In this document: positions 1-9,165 of the stretch, in pieces
Layout of the letters: the number at the start of each line of letters is the position of its first letter
How positions within the stretch are numbered: position 1 is the first letter of the stretch
Source of the DNA: Xylanibacter rarus
Lineage (GTDB): Bacteria; Bacteroidota; Bacteroidia; Bacteroidales; Bacteroidaceae
Assembly (NCBI RefSeq): GCF_001275135.1
Contig: NZ_LFQU01000001.1
Location: 372,001 to 436,000, forward strand
Length of the DNA stretch: 64,000 bases
Reading direction: 5' to 3'
Notes under the pieces: model-generated
What the model saw: the letters and a program-made list of their open reading frames with translations, nothing else
What the model was told of the DNA's origin: nothing
Databases searched by the model: none
Program-made: the position numbers and the translations under genes

Positions 1-29
1 GAGCCTAAAAGCAATATTTTCTTCATTGT

Positions 30-329
30 TTATTCTTTAATTAGTTGTTTTACCATTTGCCATTCAGGCGACACGGCCATTCTTCTTACATTTGCCTCTA
101 TGATTTTTCTCATTGTTTCGGGGCTTACGCCATGTTCCTTTGCTATGTCTTCAAGCGGTTTGACGTCGTTGCCGAACAGTCCGTAATACTGCTGAAGCAC
201 GGCTTCGTCGTCGGCGTAGATAAGGTGCATGATGTGCTTAATGTAGTGTTCCACCTTCTCGCTCACGCAGTGAGGCTCTTTACCGAGCCTTATCAGAAAA
301 TCCTGAAGCTCTTGTGACAGTGCGTCCAT
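30..329 (-). CDS. Small sigma-region-4-like helix-turn-helix protein
   Basis: A 99-residue cytosolic protein with no signal peptide or membrane segment. Residues about 55-85 (PLEDIAKEHGVSPETMRKII) read like a helix-turn-helix of sigma-70 region 4 or a related DNA-binding family; the first half is helical with conserved-looking aromatic residues. It is the last gene of the minus-strand run, 92 bp after rfbB, with a strong hairpin in between, so it may be expressed separately or by read-through. The role is unknown; DNA binding is inferred from the HTH-like pattern only. It could equally be a small conserved Bacteroidales protein that keeps the fold without regulating transcription. Confidence 0.6.
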   Translation of the reverse strand: MDALSQELQDFLIRLGKEPHCVSEKVEHYIKHIMHLIYADDEAVLQQYYGLFGNDVKPLEDIAKEHGVSPETMRKIIEANVRRMAVSPEWQMVKQLIKE

Positions 330-372
330 CTTGATAAATGAAAAGTTGTTGTTATTATGTTTGATTTGTAAG

Positions 373-413
373 ATGTCAGGAAACGCAGCTCGTTTTCACG
401 TTTCCTGACATCG
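373..413. terminator. Strong hairpin between rfbB and the small HTH gene
   Basis: A perfect 14-bp inverted repeat (373-386 with 400-413) encloses a 13-nt loop. On the plus strand it is followed by GTTTTTG; on the minus strand, the direction of rfbB, it is followed by a weaker AT-rich run. It probably ends or attenuates rfbB transcription before the small downstream gene. Confidence 0.6.
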
Positions 414-421
414 TTTTTGGG

Positions 422-1570
422 CTATCTGTTTGAATACATCTGTTCGTAATACTTCTGATAGTCGCCGCTCGTAACCTCCTTTACCCATTCCTGGTTGTCA
501 AGGTTCCATTTAATCGTCTTCACAATTCCTTCGGCAAACATCGTCTCAGGATACCATCCCAGGTCGTTCTTTATCTTTGTCGGGTCGATGGCATAGCGCT
601 GGTCGTGGCCCAGGCGGTCTTTGACGAATGTGATAAGGTTGTCGTTAATCCAGTCGATGGCTATTTCGCCGTCAGCGTCTTTCACCTGTTTCTTCAGTAT
701 CTTGCGCAGCTCCTTGTCTTCGGCCATCATGTCGTGTATGGTCTTTATGGTCAGTTTTACGATGTCGATGTTTGTCATCTCGTTGTGGCCTCCGACATTA
801 TACACTTCGCCTTCCTTGCCTTCGCGCACCACCAGGTCGATGGCCTTGCAGTGGTCTTCAACGTAGAGCCAGTCTCTTACGTTGTCGCCCTTGCCGTATA
901 CGGGCAGCTGCTTGCCTTCGAGGATGTTGTTTATTATCAGCGGAATAAGCTTCTCGGGGAAGTGGTAAGGACCGTAGTTGTTAGAGCATCTTGTGATAGA
1001 CACGGGCATGTGGTATGTGTCATGATAAGCCATCACGATCATGTCGGCACTTGTCTTTGACGCACTGTAAGGACTGTGGGGGCAGAGCGGCGTGTTCTCT
1101 GTGAAGAAACCGTCCTTGCCCAGCGAGCCGTACACTTCGTCGGTGCTGACCTGATGGAATCGCTTTCCGGCTTTCCATACAGGATATCCTGTTTCGTCCT
1201 TGCCCGTAACCCATGCCCTTCTTGCAGCGTCGAGCAGGTTTTGCGTGCCGAGTATGTTGGTCTCGAGGAACAGCTGCGGATTCTCTATGCTGCGGTCTAC
1301 ATGGCTTTCAGCAGCAAAGTTTACGACATAGTCGATGTCATTTTCTGAAAACAGCTTGTCTGCCAGTTCTCTGTCGCGGATGTCTCCGTGCACAAACACG
1401 CATCTCTTTCCGTCGATGTCGTCTTTTATCGTGCCATAGTTGCCGGCATATGTCAGCAGGTCGAGCACTATAATCTTAATCTCCTCTTCCTTATATTTTT
1501 TGTAAAGAAGATATTTAATAAAGTTTGAGCCGATGAATCCGGCAGCTCCGGTAACAAGATAAGTTTTCAT
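422..1570 (-). CDS. rfbB: dTDP-glucose 4,6-dehydratase
   Basis: Converts dTDP-glucose to dTDP-4-keto-6-deoxyglucose, the second step of dTDP-L-rhamnose synthesis for surface polysaccharide. The 382-residue protein is an extended SDR enzyme: the NAD-binding glycine motif TGAAGFIGSNF is at residues 7-17, FAAESHVDRS follows near 85-95, and the catalytic YSASKTSAD (Tyr-x3-Lys) is at about 168-176. The length is slightly above the usual 350-360, with an insertion in the C-terminal half. The partner genes rfbA, rfbC and rfbD are not next to it. The start follows a short 51-bp gap after the phosphodiesterase gene, consistent with one transcript. Confidence 0.93.
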   Translation of the reverse strand: MKTYLVTGAAGFIGSNFIKYLLYKKYKEEEIKIIVLDLLTYAGNYGTIKDDIDGKRCVFVHGDIRDRELADKLFSENDIDYVVNFAAESHVDRSIENPQLFLETNILGTQNLLDAARRAWVTGKDETGYPVWKAGKRFHQVSTDEVYGSLGKDGFFTENTPLCPHSPYSASKTSADMIVMAYHDTYHMPVSITRCSNNYGPYHFPEKLIPLIINNILEGKQLPVYGKGDNVRDWLYVEDHCKAIDLVVREGKEGEVYNVGGHNEMTNIDIVKLTIKTIHDMMAEDKELRKILKKQVKDADGEIAIDWINDNLITFVKDRLGHDQRYAIDPTKIKNDLGWYPETMFAEGIVKTIKWNLDNQEWVKEVTSGDYQKYYEQMYSNR

Positions 1571-1621
1571 ATTATTGATTTTAATTGTTAGTATTCTTAT
1601 TTAAGATAACTCAGTTTTCGC

Positions 1622-2140
1622 CTAAAAATTGTGTACGTCTGCTTTTCTTGGGTCAGACAGCGTAACCACCTCAAGGTCTTTAAACGTGCTTCCGTCTATG
1701 GTGAGCCTTATCAGTGTGCGGTCTTTATGCCATCCCTGCAGGCCTGCCGCACCGGGATTGATGTGCAGCAGATTGAGCGTCTTGTCGAATTTAACTTTAA
1801 GTATGTGCGAGTGTCCGCTGATGAAGAGTTGTGGCGGCATGGCATATATCGAGCCTCTTATGCTTGCGTCATAGTTGCCCGGATAGCCTCCGATGTGCTT
1901 CATGAGCACTTCGGTGTCCTCACACTTCCATCGCAGAGTCTCCCTGAACATGCGTCGCAGGTCGCCCCCGTCGCAGTTGCCGTAGACGGCTCTGAGAGTG
2001 CGGAATTCTGCCAGCTTCTGTGCCACCTCAAGCGACCCGATGTCGCCTGCGTGCCATATCTCGTCGCACGGCTCGAAGTATTTCAGGTATTTGTCGTCCC
2101 AGTAGGCGTGTGTGTCGCTTATTATTCCTATGCGTTTCAT
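1622..2140 (-). CDS. YfcE/MJ0936-type metallophosphoesterase
   Basis: A cytosolic phosphodiesterase of the small calcineurin-like family that uses two metal ions. All metal-binding motifs are present: SDTHAYWD (DxH) at the N-terminus, WHAGDIG (GD), YGNCDG (GNxD) and ISGHSH (GHxH) near the C-terminus. I chose the ATG at 2138-2140 (172 residues) because the protein then begins MKRIGIISDTH as usual for the family; the 14 extra residues of the longest frame (to 2182) have no family character. The physiological substrate cannot be told from sequence. It sits between the kinase-like gene and rfbB in the same direction. Confidence 0.85.
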   Translation of the reverse strand: MKRIGIISDTHAYWDDKYLKYFEPCDEIWHAGDIGSLEVAQKLAEFRTLRAVYGNCDGGDLRRMFRETLRWKCEDTEVLMKHIGGYPGNYDASIRGSIYAMPPQLFISGHSHILKVKFDKTLNLLHINPGAAGLQGWHKDRTLIRLTIDGSTFKDLEVVTLSDPRKADVHNF

Positions 2141-2213
2141 TCTTTGTCTGTGACTTGTTTGTGCAGTGTGCAGCCGGCACATCCCGCTGTGGTCATGCCG
2201 TGCTGCATAAGTT

Positions 2214-2843
2214 TTATTTCAGGTCGAGGCTTTTTGTGATAAACTCTTTCAGGAATCCGGCCGTGCCTTCGATGCCGAGCAAGCTTGAGTTTATGCACAG
2301 GTCGTATGATGTGCTGTGCCCCCATTTCTTGCCCGTGTAATAGTTGTAGTAAGACGAGCGGCTGTCTTCCTTGTTCTCTATAATCTTCTTAGCCTCTTCC
2401 CTGTTGCAGTTATGTCTCTTGCATATGCGCTCTATGCGTTCGTCGATGTCGGCTGTGATGAACACGCTTACCATGTTGTCGAAGTCGCGCAGCACATAGT
2501 CGGCACATCTGCCCACGAACACGCACGAGTGGGCTTCTGCAGCCTTGCGTATGGCGTCGCTCTGAAACTGGAACAGGCTTTCCTGCGACAGCTTGTTGTT
2601 ATAAAAGCAGTTGTCTGAAATATAGGGTACGTGCATGTGGAAAAGCGACTTGAAAAATCCCTTTTTCTCATCGTTCTGCTCGAAGAACTTCTCGCTGAAT
2701 CCGCTTTCCTTTGCGGCCAGATTCAGCAGCTCGCGGTCGTAAAACTTGCATCCGAATTCGTCTGCGAGCATCTTGGCGATAATCATTCCGCCGCTTCCGA
2801 GCTGTCTGCCTACGTTAATTATTATTTTCTTCTTGGTTTCCAT
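2214..2843 (-). CDS. Cytidylate kinase-like family protein
   Basis: A 209-residue P-loop protein resembling the cytidylate-kinase-2 family. The N-terminus IIINVGRQLGSGGMIIAKML holds an atypical P-loop (GRxxGSGG), followed by the FYDREL motif typical of the family and, later, FVGRCADYVLRD. True Cmk proteins are organised differently, so CMP phosphorylation is not certain; the protein may phosphorylate another nucleotide or be regulatory. Its first codons overlap the last 29 bp of the MATE gene in another frame, which suggests translational coupling of the two. Confidence 0.8.
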   Translation of the reverse strand: METKKKIIINVGRQLGSGGMIIAKMLADEFGCKFYDRELLNLAAKESGFSEKFFEQNDEKKGFFKSLFHMHVPYISDNCFYNNKLSQESLFQFQSDAIRKAAEAHSCVFVGRCADYVLRDFDNMVSVFITADIDERIERICKRHNCNREEAKKIIENKEDSRSSYYNYYTGKKWGHSTSYDLCINSSLLGIEGTAGFLKEFITKSLDLK

Positions 2844-4203
2844 AAGCTATGGCGTTATGTTGTTTTTTGAATTTTCTCATATATTTTGTCATCATCACGG
2901 CAGCCATGAGTGAGGCTATTGTGTCGGCTGTTGGCAGCGACATCCACACGCCGTCGAGCTTGAAGAACTGCGGAAGGATGATAAGCAGCGGCAGCAGGAA
3001 CAGCATCTGTCGTGACAGCGACAGGAATATGCTTATCTTTGCCTTGCCGATGCTCTGGAAGAAGTTGGTTACAACCATCTGATATCCCACGAACGGGAAT
3101 GCTGCCATGTTGATCTTTATTGCCCTCATGGCCTTGTCTATCAGTTCGGCGTCTGTCGTGAACAGGCGTGCGCACTCGTATGGGAAGATGTGAACGATGA
3201 GGAATCCCGTGGTAGTGATGGCGGTTCCTGCTATTATTGCGCATTTAAGCACCTTCATGAGTCTGTCGAAGCGCTGCGCTCCGTAGTTGTAGCCGGCTAT
3301 GGGGAGCATGCCCTGGTTGAGGCCCATGGTGATCATGATGAACACGAATGCCACCTTGTTGGCTATGCCGTAGGCGCCTACGGCCATGTCGCCGCCGTAT
3401 TTATACAGGCTGGTGTTGATGAATATCACCACGATGCATGCGCATACGTTCATGGCGAAGGGCGACATACCTATGCCTATTATGTTTTTCAGGATGTTGC
3501 TCCTTAGCTTGTATATGCCTTTTTTGAAGTGTACTATCTCGCTCGACTTGCTGAACAGCCATAGCTGCCATGCAAGTGCCGTTACCTGAGATATCACGGT
3601 GGCCAGTGCAGCGCCCTGTATACCCATCTTCAGCGGCCAGATGAATATAGGCGCAAGGACGGTGTTGAGCACCACGGACGACATCGTGGCAAACATGGCA
3701 TGGCGCGGTTTGCCCACGGCGCGCAGTATGGCGTTCATGCCGAAGAATGTTTGCGAAAACACGTTTCCCGCCAGCACTACCAGCATATATTCGCGTGCGT
3801 AGGGTATTGTGTTCTCGCTCGCGCCGAAGAAATAGAGTATCGGGTCGAGAAACATCAGCGATATTATGCCGAATGCCACTCCGACGATGATGTTCAGCAC
3901 GATGCTGTTGCCGAATATAAGCTCAGCCTTGCGGTAGTCTTTCTGGCCAAGCTTGACGGAGATACAAGTAGACGAACCTATGCCCACGGCTGCTCCGAAC
4001 GCTGCCGAAAGGTTCATCAGCGGAAAGGTGATGGCCAGTCCGGATATGGCCAGCGGACCCACGCCCTGGCCGATAAAGATGCTGTCGATCATATTGTACA
4101 GCGAGGCTGCCGTCATCGCTATGATGGCAGGAAGGGCATACTGCATAAGCAGTTTGCCGACCGGTTTCGTTCCCAGTTCAAGTGTTGCTTGTTTATTATC
4201 CAT
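2815..4203 (-). CDS. MATE family multidrug/sodium antiporter
   Basis: An inner-membrane exporter of the MATE family, predicted to expel cationic drugs or metabolites using an ion gradient. The 462-residue protein has about 12 hydrophobic segments in two similar halves; the N-terminal half opens GKLLMQYALPAIIAMTAASL with the family's IDSIFIGQGVG motif after it. I chose the ATG at 4201-4203 (MDNKQATLELG); a longer frame to 4257 would begin upstream of the predicted promoter and is unlikely. It is the first gene of the minus-strand run and overlaps the kinase-like gene by 29 bp. The substrate is unknown. Confidence 0.9.
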   Translation of the reverse strand: MDNKQATLELGTKPVGKLLMQYALPAIIAMTAASLYNMIDSIFIGQGVGPLAISGLAITFPLMNLSAAFGAAVGIGSSTCISVKLGQKDYRKAELIFGNSIVLNIIVGVAFGIISLMFLDPILYFFGASENTIPYAREYMLVVLAGNVFSQTFFGMNAILRAVGKPRHAMFATMSSVVLNTVLAPIFIWPLKMGIQGAALATVISQVTALAWQLWLFSKSSEIVHFKKGIYKLRSNILKNIIGIGMSPFAMNVCACIVVIFINTSLYKYGGDMAVGAYGIANKVAFVFIMITMGLNQGMLPIAGYNYGAQRFDRLMKVLKCAIIAGTAITTTGFLIVHIFPYECARLFTTDAELIDKAMRAIKINMAAFPFVGYQMVVTNFFQSIGKAKISIFLSLSRQMLFLLPLLIILPQFFKLDGVWMSLPTADTIASLMAAVMMTKYMRKFKKQHNAIAYGNQEENNN

Positions 4204-4227
4204 AATGTTTACCAATCTTATTCTGTG

Positions 4228-4258
4228 CAAAGTTACTGCATGTTGGCTTAAATACAAA
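4228..4258 (-). promoter_or_regulatory. Bacteroidetes-type promoter for the MATE-led run
   Basis: On the minus strand TAACTTTG (4235-4228) matches the -7 consensus TAnnTTTG exactly, and TTTG (4258-4255) matches the -33 element, with 19 bp between. The start codon at 4203 lies about 25 bp downstream of the -7 box. Confidence 0.75.
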
Positions 4259-4849
4259 GCAAAAAGTTGTAAAAAGCTGTTTTATTTTGTTTTGCGGTGC
4301 ATGATTTTGTCATTATTTTATAATATGTGTGTCATTTCCTGAGTTGATAATTGTTAACTAAATTGCCTGTTTTGCCCTGCAGCAGTTTCGTTGTCAGAAA
4401 ATCTGCGGCAGTATGTTTCCTGCTGCTTTTTGTGTGATTTGGCCATGGCCGTTTACGGTTTGTTTATGTGCGGAATGTCCTTTCTGTCATATTTTATGTT
4501 CTTTCCGTGAACTTCTGGCCTTCTGTCTTGATTCATGATGTATGAAACTGCCTGCCGTTTAACCTTGTCCTGTCTTGCAAAAGGCCGTCTTTTGGCTTCC
4601 GAAAGGCCATGTTTTGCATCGTGATACACTGCTTTTCGTGCTTAAAACCTGTGCTTTTTGTGTATATACTTGTCGCCATACGCAGGCAAGCATGCCGTAA
4701 AGGGCCTGTCAAGTGTTAATATTTAACATTCTCCTGTTGCCGTTTTAACATTTTCGGCACGTGCCGTCGTGGTCTTAACATGGCTTAAAATACATCGGCA
4801 GGCCTTGTTGGCGCTGTAAGGAAAACGCGAAAATAAACCCTGCATAGTC
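4259..4849. other. Intergenic region between divergent genes, no gene seen
   Basis: About 590 bp between the MATE promoter and the subtilase promoter. No convincing coding frame, tRNA or hairpin-plus-T terminator was found. The plus strand is pyrimidine-rich with scattered GGCC-containing words. A short palindrome, TGTTAA-N3-TTAACA at 4714-4728, could be a protein-binding site, but this is weak. Confidence 0.4.
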
Positions 4850-4880
4850 TTTGCGTTTACGCTTAAAAAAGTTAACTTTG
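4850..4880 (+). promoter_or_regulatory. Bacteroidetes-type promoter for the subtilase-xseAB run
   Basis: TTTG at 4850-4853 (-33) and TAACTTTG at 4873-4880 (-7, exact consensus) are separated by 19 bp. The start codon of the subtilase is 25 bp downstream. No competing match lies nearer. Confidence 0.78.
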
Positions 4881-4905
4881 CATCTGCTTAAATTTATGTA
4901 GGCAG

Positions 4906-6324
4906 ATGAAAAAACTTATAACACTTTTGATGCTTTTATCCCTTGTCATGCCTTCGTCGGCTTATGGCACAGACGGGGCACGCAAGAAAAAATATCCCGG
5001 AGGCAAGACATACATGTACCGCGTTGAGCTTAAGGACAAGACTGGCACGCCTTACAGCCTTGCTCGTCCTGAAGATTACCTATCGGTGAAGTCGCTCGAC
5101 CGCCGCAGACGCCAGGGACTTCAGGTTGACTCAACCGACCTGCCAATAAATCCTGCATACATATCAGCCGTAAGTTCCGACGGAGTTGAGGTGGTTAGCC
5201 GCAGCAAATGGAACAACACTCTGCTCGTTCGTTGCAAGCAGCCCGAGCGTGTCAGACAGCTATTGTCGCTGCCTTTTGTCAAAAGCGTAAGGAAAGTATG
5301 GACGTCGCCTGATTCTGTCAGTGCGGTTTCGTCGAGAATGAAATACCACACCGAGTTTAACCGCTGGGACACTGTGGCGCAAAACTACTATGGCGTTACG
5401 CGCGAGCAAGTTGAAATGATAGGCGGTGTGCGTATGCATAATCACGGATTTACGGGCAAGGGCATCACCATTGCCGTTCTTGACGGAGGATTCATGAACA
5501 CCGATCTGATACCTTGTCTGCAGAATGTAAACATCCTCGGGTGGGAAGATTTCGTCGTGCCGAAGTCCAAGAGCGTTTTCAAGGAGATGGAGCATGGCAC
5601 AAAAGTGCTGTCGGTAATGGCCGTAAAGGTGCCTTACACCTTTGTGGGCACGTCGCCCGATGCGGCTTACTGGCTTCTGAGATGTGAGGACGAGACGGGT
5701 GAAAGCCTTGCCGAGGAAGACTACTGGGCTGCTGCTGCCGAGTTTGCCGACAGCGTCGGCGTTGACATTATCAGCAGCTCCTTGGGCTTTCATGATTTCG
5801 ACGACAGTTCGTTCAATTATGAATATGCTCAGCTCGACGGCCATACGGCACTGATATCCGCCACAGCTTCGATGCTGGCGTCAAAGGGAATAGTGCTTGT
5901 AAACAGCGCCGGAAACGACGGCATGTCTTCATGGAAGAAAATCAATGTGCCTGCCGACGCACACGACATACTGACCGTAGGCGCCGTGAGTCCCAACATG
6001 CGCAATGCCGCTTTCAGCAGCGTAGGCCCTACAGCCGACAACCGTGTAAAGCCCGATATAATGGCCCTTGGCAGTCCGGCGTCGGTTATCACGGGGCGAG
6101 GCACCATCATCAAGGATATGGGCACTTCGTTTTCAACGCCTGTGGTGTCGGGCATGGTGGCCTGTCTTTGGCAGGCGCTGCGCGACAAGACGGCATTAGA
6201 GATTATCGACCTCGTGAGGCGTTGTTCCGACAATTATTCCACTCCTGACAACATTTACGGCTATGGCGTGCCCGATTTCTGGCGTGCCTACGTCATGGGC
6301 CGGCAGCAAAACCGCTCAAAATGA
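4906..6324 (+). CDS. Secreted S8 family serine peptidase (subtilase)
   Basis: A 472-residue exported protease. Residues 1-21 form a signal peptide ending in SSAYG. The subtilisin triad is complete: Asp193 in AVLDGGF, His230 in MEHGTKV and Ser408 in GTSFSTPVVSG, with the oxyanion-hole Asn in NSAGND. The region before the catalytic domain (about 25-150) resembles the N-terminal propeptide region of Bacteroidales subtilases. It is cell-envelope or secreted; the substrate is unknown. Its stop codon overlaps the xseA start (ATGA), so a secreted protease and a DNA nuclease are co-translated, an arrangement without obvious functional logic. Confidence 0.9.
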   Translation: MKKLITLLMLLSLVMPSSAYGTDGARKKKYPGGKTYMYRVELKDKTGTPYSLARPEDYLSVKSLDRRRRQGLQVDSTDLPINPAYISAVSSDGVEVVSRSKWNNTLLVRCKQPERVRQLLSLPFVKSVRKVWTSPDSVSAVSSRMKYHTEFNRWDTVAQNYYGVTREQVEMIGGVRMHNHGFTGKGITIAVLDGGFMNTDLIPCLQNVNILGWEDFVVPKSKSVFKEMEHGTKVLSVMAVKVPYTFVGTSPDAAYWLLRCEDETGESLAEEDYWAAAAEFADSVGVDIISSSLGFHDFDDSSFNYEYAQLDGHTALISATASMLASKGIVLVNSAGNDGMSSWKKINVPADAHDILTVGAVSPNMRNAAFSSVGPTADNRVKPDIMALGSPASVITGRGTIIKDMGTSFSTPVVSGMVACLWQALRDKTALEIIDLVRRCSDNYSTPDNIYGYGVPDFWRAYVMGRQQNRSK

Positions 6325-7670
6325 CACACACCGTATCGCTTCTTGAACTCAACCGGCTCGTAAGAGATGCGCTCGAGCTAAGCATGCCAGGCGACTATTG
6401 GGTTGAGGCTGAGCTGGCAGACGTGCGTGAGTCGGCCGGTCACTGCTATATGGAGCTGGTGCAGAAAGACGAGTTCGGCAGCACTCCCGTTGCCCGTGCC
6501 TCGGCTAAGTGCTGGCGCAGCACGTGGATGCTTGCCCGTCCGCATTTCGAGCGCGTAACGGGCGAACGCATACATGCCGGCATGAAGGTGCTTTTGCAGG
6601 TTCATGCACAGTTTCATGAGAACTACGGCTTTTCGTGGATCGTAACCGACATCGACCCTACTTTCACGCTTGGCGACATGGCACGCAAGCGCATGGAGAT
6701 AGTGCGCACGCTGAAAGAAGAAGGAGTGTTCGACCTTAACCGCGAACTGTCCATACCGCTCTTCGCCCAGCGCATTGCCGTTATATCCAGTGCCACGGCG
6801 GCAGGATATGGCGACTTCTGCAGTCAGCTGAGCAACAATGCCTATGGCTTCGACTTTATCGTCGAGCTGTTTCAGGCTGTCATGCAGGGCGAACAGGTGG
6901 AGCAGAGCGTCATTGCTGCCCTCAACCGCATCAACGAGTGTGCCGACTTGTTCGACTGTGTTGTCATCATCCGTGGCGGAGGAGCCACGAGCGACCTGTC
7001 GGGGTTCGACACTCTTGCCCTTGCCGAGAATGTGGCAAACTTTCCGCTTCCGGTCATCACCGGCATTGGTCATGAGCGCGACGAGTCGGTGCTCGACATG
7101 GTGGCCAACACAAAGGTAAAGACGCCTACGGCAGCCGCTGCATTCCTTATTGAAAACCTTAAGCGTGTTTCCGACCGCATCATGTCTGCCGGCGACCGCA
7201 TCACTACGGCTGTGCGCCGCCGTCTCGACTATGAGTCGATGCGCCTTGGGCGTCTTGCTGCCGGCATACCGTCCTTGTCGTCGCTTGTCATCACCAGGCG
7301 TCAGGCCTCACTCGCCTCGCTCTACGGCCGTCTTTGCGCTGCAGCATCGTCGGGTCTGGCTGTTCGCCGCTCGCATATCGAGTCTGTCGGTGCGTCGCTC
7401 GCACCGCTTGCCTCGCGCCGCCTGCTTGTGGAGAGCCATCGTGTGCAGCTTCTTGCCCAGCGTGTGGCCGCCTCCGACCCCTCGCAGCTTCTGCGCCGGG
7501 GCTATTCAGTTACGCTTCACAACGGCCGCGCCGTTACCGACGCCTCCGCACTTGCCGAGGGCGATGTAATCGAGACACGCTTTGCCCATGGCTCAGCCTT
7601 GTCTGTGGTGCAGGCATCTGATAAGCCGTCAAAAGACAAAGGTGTGGCTGCGGGCGGAAAACATCCGTAA
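6321..7670 (+). CDS. xseA: Exodeoxyribonuclease VII large subunit
   Basis: Catalytic subunit of ExoVII, which degrades single-stranded DNA from both ends. The 449-residue protein has an N-terminal OB-fold domain (about 1-105), then the nuclease core with VISSATAAGYGDF (near 153-165) and the family signature VVIIRGGGATSDLSGFD followed by PVITGIGHERDESVLDMVA. A C-terminal coiled-coil region (about 280-400), which binds the small subunits, ends in the typical LLRRGYSVTLHNG. The start overlaps the subtilase stop by 4 bp. The small subunit gene follows 40 bp downstream. Confidence 0.95.
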   Translation: MTHTVSLLELNRLVRDALELSMPGDYWVEAELADVRESAGHCYMELVQKDEFGSTPVARASAKCWRSTWMLARPHFERVTGERIHAGMKVLLQVHAQFHENYGFSWIVTDIDPTFTLGDMARKRMEIVRTLKEEGVFDLNRELSIPLFAQRIAVISSATAAGYGDFCSQLSNNAYGFDFIVELFQAVMQGEQVEQSVIAALNRINECADLFDCVVIIRGGGATSDLSGFDTLALAENVANFPLPVITGIGHERDESVLDMVANTKVKTPTAAAAFLIENLKRVSDRIMSAGDRITTAVRRRLDYESMRLGRLAAGIPSLSSLVITRRQASLASLYGRLCAAASSGLAVRRSHIESVGASLAPLASRRLLVESHRVQLLAQRVAASDPSQLLRRGYSVTLHNGRAVTDASALAEGDVIETRFAHGSALSVVQASDKPSKDKGVAAGGKHP

Positions 7671-7710
7671 CATTGAAAGAAAAAATAAACATATCATTAT
7701 ACGAAAGACT

Positions 7711-7911
7711 ATGCCTAAAGAAATGAAATATGAAGAGGCCGTAAGACAGCTTGAAGATATTGTCGCCAAGATGGAGAGCAACGAGCTTGACGTAGACAGC
7801 CTGAGCCAGCAGCTGAAGACTGCCCAGAAGCTTATAAAGCTGTGCAAGGACAAGCTCAGCCTGGCTGACAGCGACATAAAGAAAATACTTCAGGACGACA
7901 ACAACGGCTGA
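7711..7911 (+). CDS. xseB: Exodeoxyribonuclease VII small subunit
   Basis: A 66-residue helical protein that binds the XseA coiled coil. It shows the standard family pattern: YEEAVRQLEDIVAKMESNEL, then DSLSQQLKTAQKLIKLCKDKL. I chose the ATG at 7711 (MPKEMKYEEA) because the longer frame from 7582 mostly overlaps xseA and has no family similarity; 66 residues is the normal size. It is transcribed with xseA. Confidence 0.93.
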   Translation: MPKEMKYEEAVRQLEDIVAKMESNELDVDSLSQQLKTAQKLIKLCKDKLSLADSDIKKILQDDNNG

Positions 7912-7976
7912 ACATGCCCGCAGGCAGGCTGCAAAACAGCATAAAACTGACATTTTTAATAAATTATGTCATAAAA

Positions 7977-8008
7977 ATTGCTGATTAGTAATATTATTAT
8001 TATTTTTG
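7977..8008 (+). promoter_or_regulatory. Promoter for ilvE
   Basis: ATTG at 7977-7980 (partial -33, TTG core) and TATTTTTG at 8001-8008 (-7, matches TAnnTTTG), with 20 bp between. It leaves an untranslated leader of roughly 85 nt before ilvE, in which no riboswitch or leader peptide was recognised. Confidence 0.65.
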
Positions 8009-8098
8009 CCGTTGGTAAGTCCGGGGCTGACATTACATATAGTTAACCCCAGTGGCTTTGTTGATTGAGTAAAATTTGTTGTATACTTTAAAAATAAT

Positions 8099-9127
8099 AT
8101 GAATATGAAAAATCTGGATTGGTCAAAATTGCCTTTCGGTTACATTCCGACAGACTATAACGTACGTTGCTATTATCGCGACGGCAAGTGGGGCGAAGTT
8201 GAAGTTTGCTCTGACGAATATATAAAGATGCACATGGCTGCTACGTGTCTTCACTACGGCCAGGAGGCATTCGAAGGTCTAAAGGCTTACCGCTGCCCTG
8301 ACGGCAAGGTTCGCGTTTTCCGTATGGATGAGAATGCAGCACGTCTGCAGAGCACATGCCGCGGCATACTGATGCCGGAGGTTCCTACAGAACTGTTTGA
8401 GGAAATGGTTACCAAGGTAGTGCGCCTGAACCAGGATTACATACCTACATACGAGAGTGGTGCAACTCTTTACATCCGTCCGCTGCTCGTCGGCATGTCA
8501 GCACAGGTTGGTGTTCATCCTGCCAGCGAGTATCTCTTCATGATATTCGTTACTCCGGTAGGTCCTTACTTCAAGGGTGGATTCTCAACTAATCCTTATG
8601 TCATCATCCGCGAGTTCGACCGTTCTGCTCCTCTCGGCACAGGTATATATAAGGTGGGCGGTAACTATGCTGCTTCTCTGCGTGCCAACAAGATGGCTCA
8701 CGACCTCGGATATGCATGCGAGTTCTATCTCGATGCAAAGGAGAAGAAATATATGGACGAGTGCGGTGCTGCCAACTTCTTCGGTATCAAGGACAACACT
8801 TACGTTACTCCTAAGTCTACCAGCATTCTGCCGAGTATCACCAACAAGAGCCTCATGCAGCTGGCTGAAGACATGGGCATGAAGGTTGAGCGCCGTCAGA
8901 TTCCTGAAGACGAGCTGGCTACATTCGAGGAGGCAGGTGCATGCGGTACTGCTGCTGTTATCAGTCCTATCTCTAAGATTGACGACCTCGAGAACAAGAA
9001 GAGCTATGTTATCAGCAAGGACGGCAAGCCCGGACCTATCAGCACTAAGCTCTACAACAAGCTGCGCGGCATACAGTATGGCACAGAACCCGACATCCAT
9101 AACTGGACAAAGGTTGTAATTGAATAA
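8099..9127 (+). CDS. ilvE: Branched-chain amino acid aminotransferase
   Basis: A PLP-dependent class IV aminotransferase that interconverts leucine, isoleucine and valine with their 2-oxo acids using glutamate. The 342-residue length and LHYGQEAFEGLKAYR near residue 60 match the type II (eukaryote-like) BCAT group found in Bacteroidetes. The Schiff-base lysine is predicted at Lys185 in GIYKVGGNYAAS, and the ECGAANFFGI and EAGACGTAAVISPI motifs that bind cofactor phosphate follow. A second in-frame ATG lies two codons in (8105). It has its own promoter and stands alone. Confidence 0.94.
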   Translation: MNMKNLDWSKLPFGYIPTDYNVRCYYRDGKWGEVEVCSDEYIKMHMAATCLHYGQEAFEGLKAYRCPDGKVRVFRMDENAARLQSTCRGILMPEVPTELFEEMVTKVVRLNQDYIPTYESGATLYIRPLLVGMSAQVGVHPASEYLFMIFVTPVGPYFKGGFSTNPYVIIREFDRSAPLGTGIYKVGGNYAASLRANKMAHDLGYACEFYLDAKEKKYMDECGAANFFGIKDNTYVTPKSTSILPSITNKSLMQLAEDMGMKVERRQIPEDELATFEEAGACGTAAVISPISKIDDLENKKSYVISKDGKPGPISTKLYNKLRGIQYGTEPDIHNWTKVVIE

Positions 9128-9165
9128 TTGATAATTTACAATTCATAATTTATAAATTACTGATC

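Noticed and set aside
2137-2182. Upstream start for the phosphodiesterase gene
   Set aside because: The added residues have no family similarity; the internal ATG gives the standard N-terminus.
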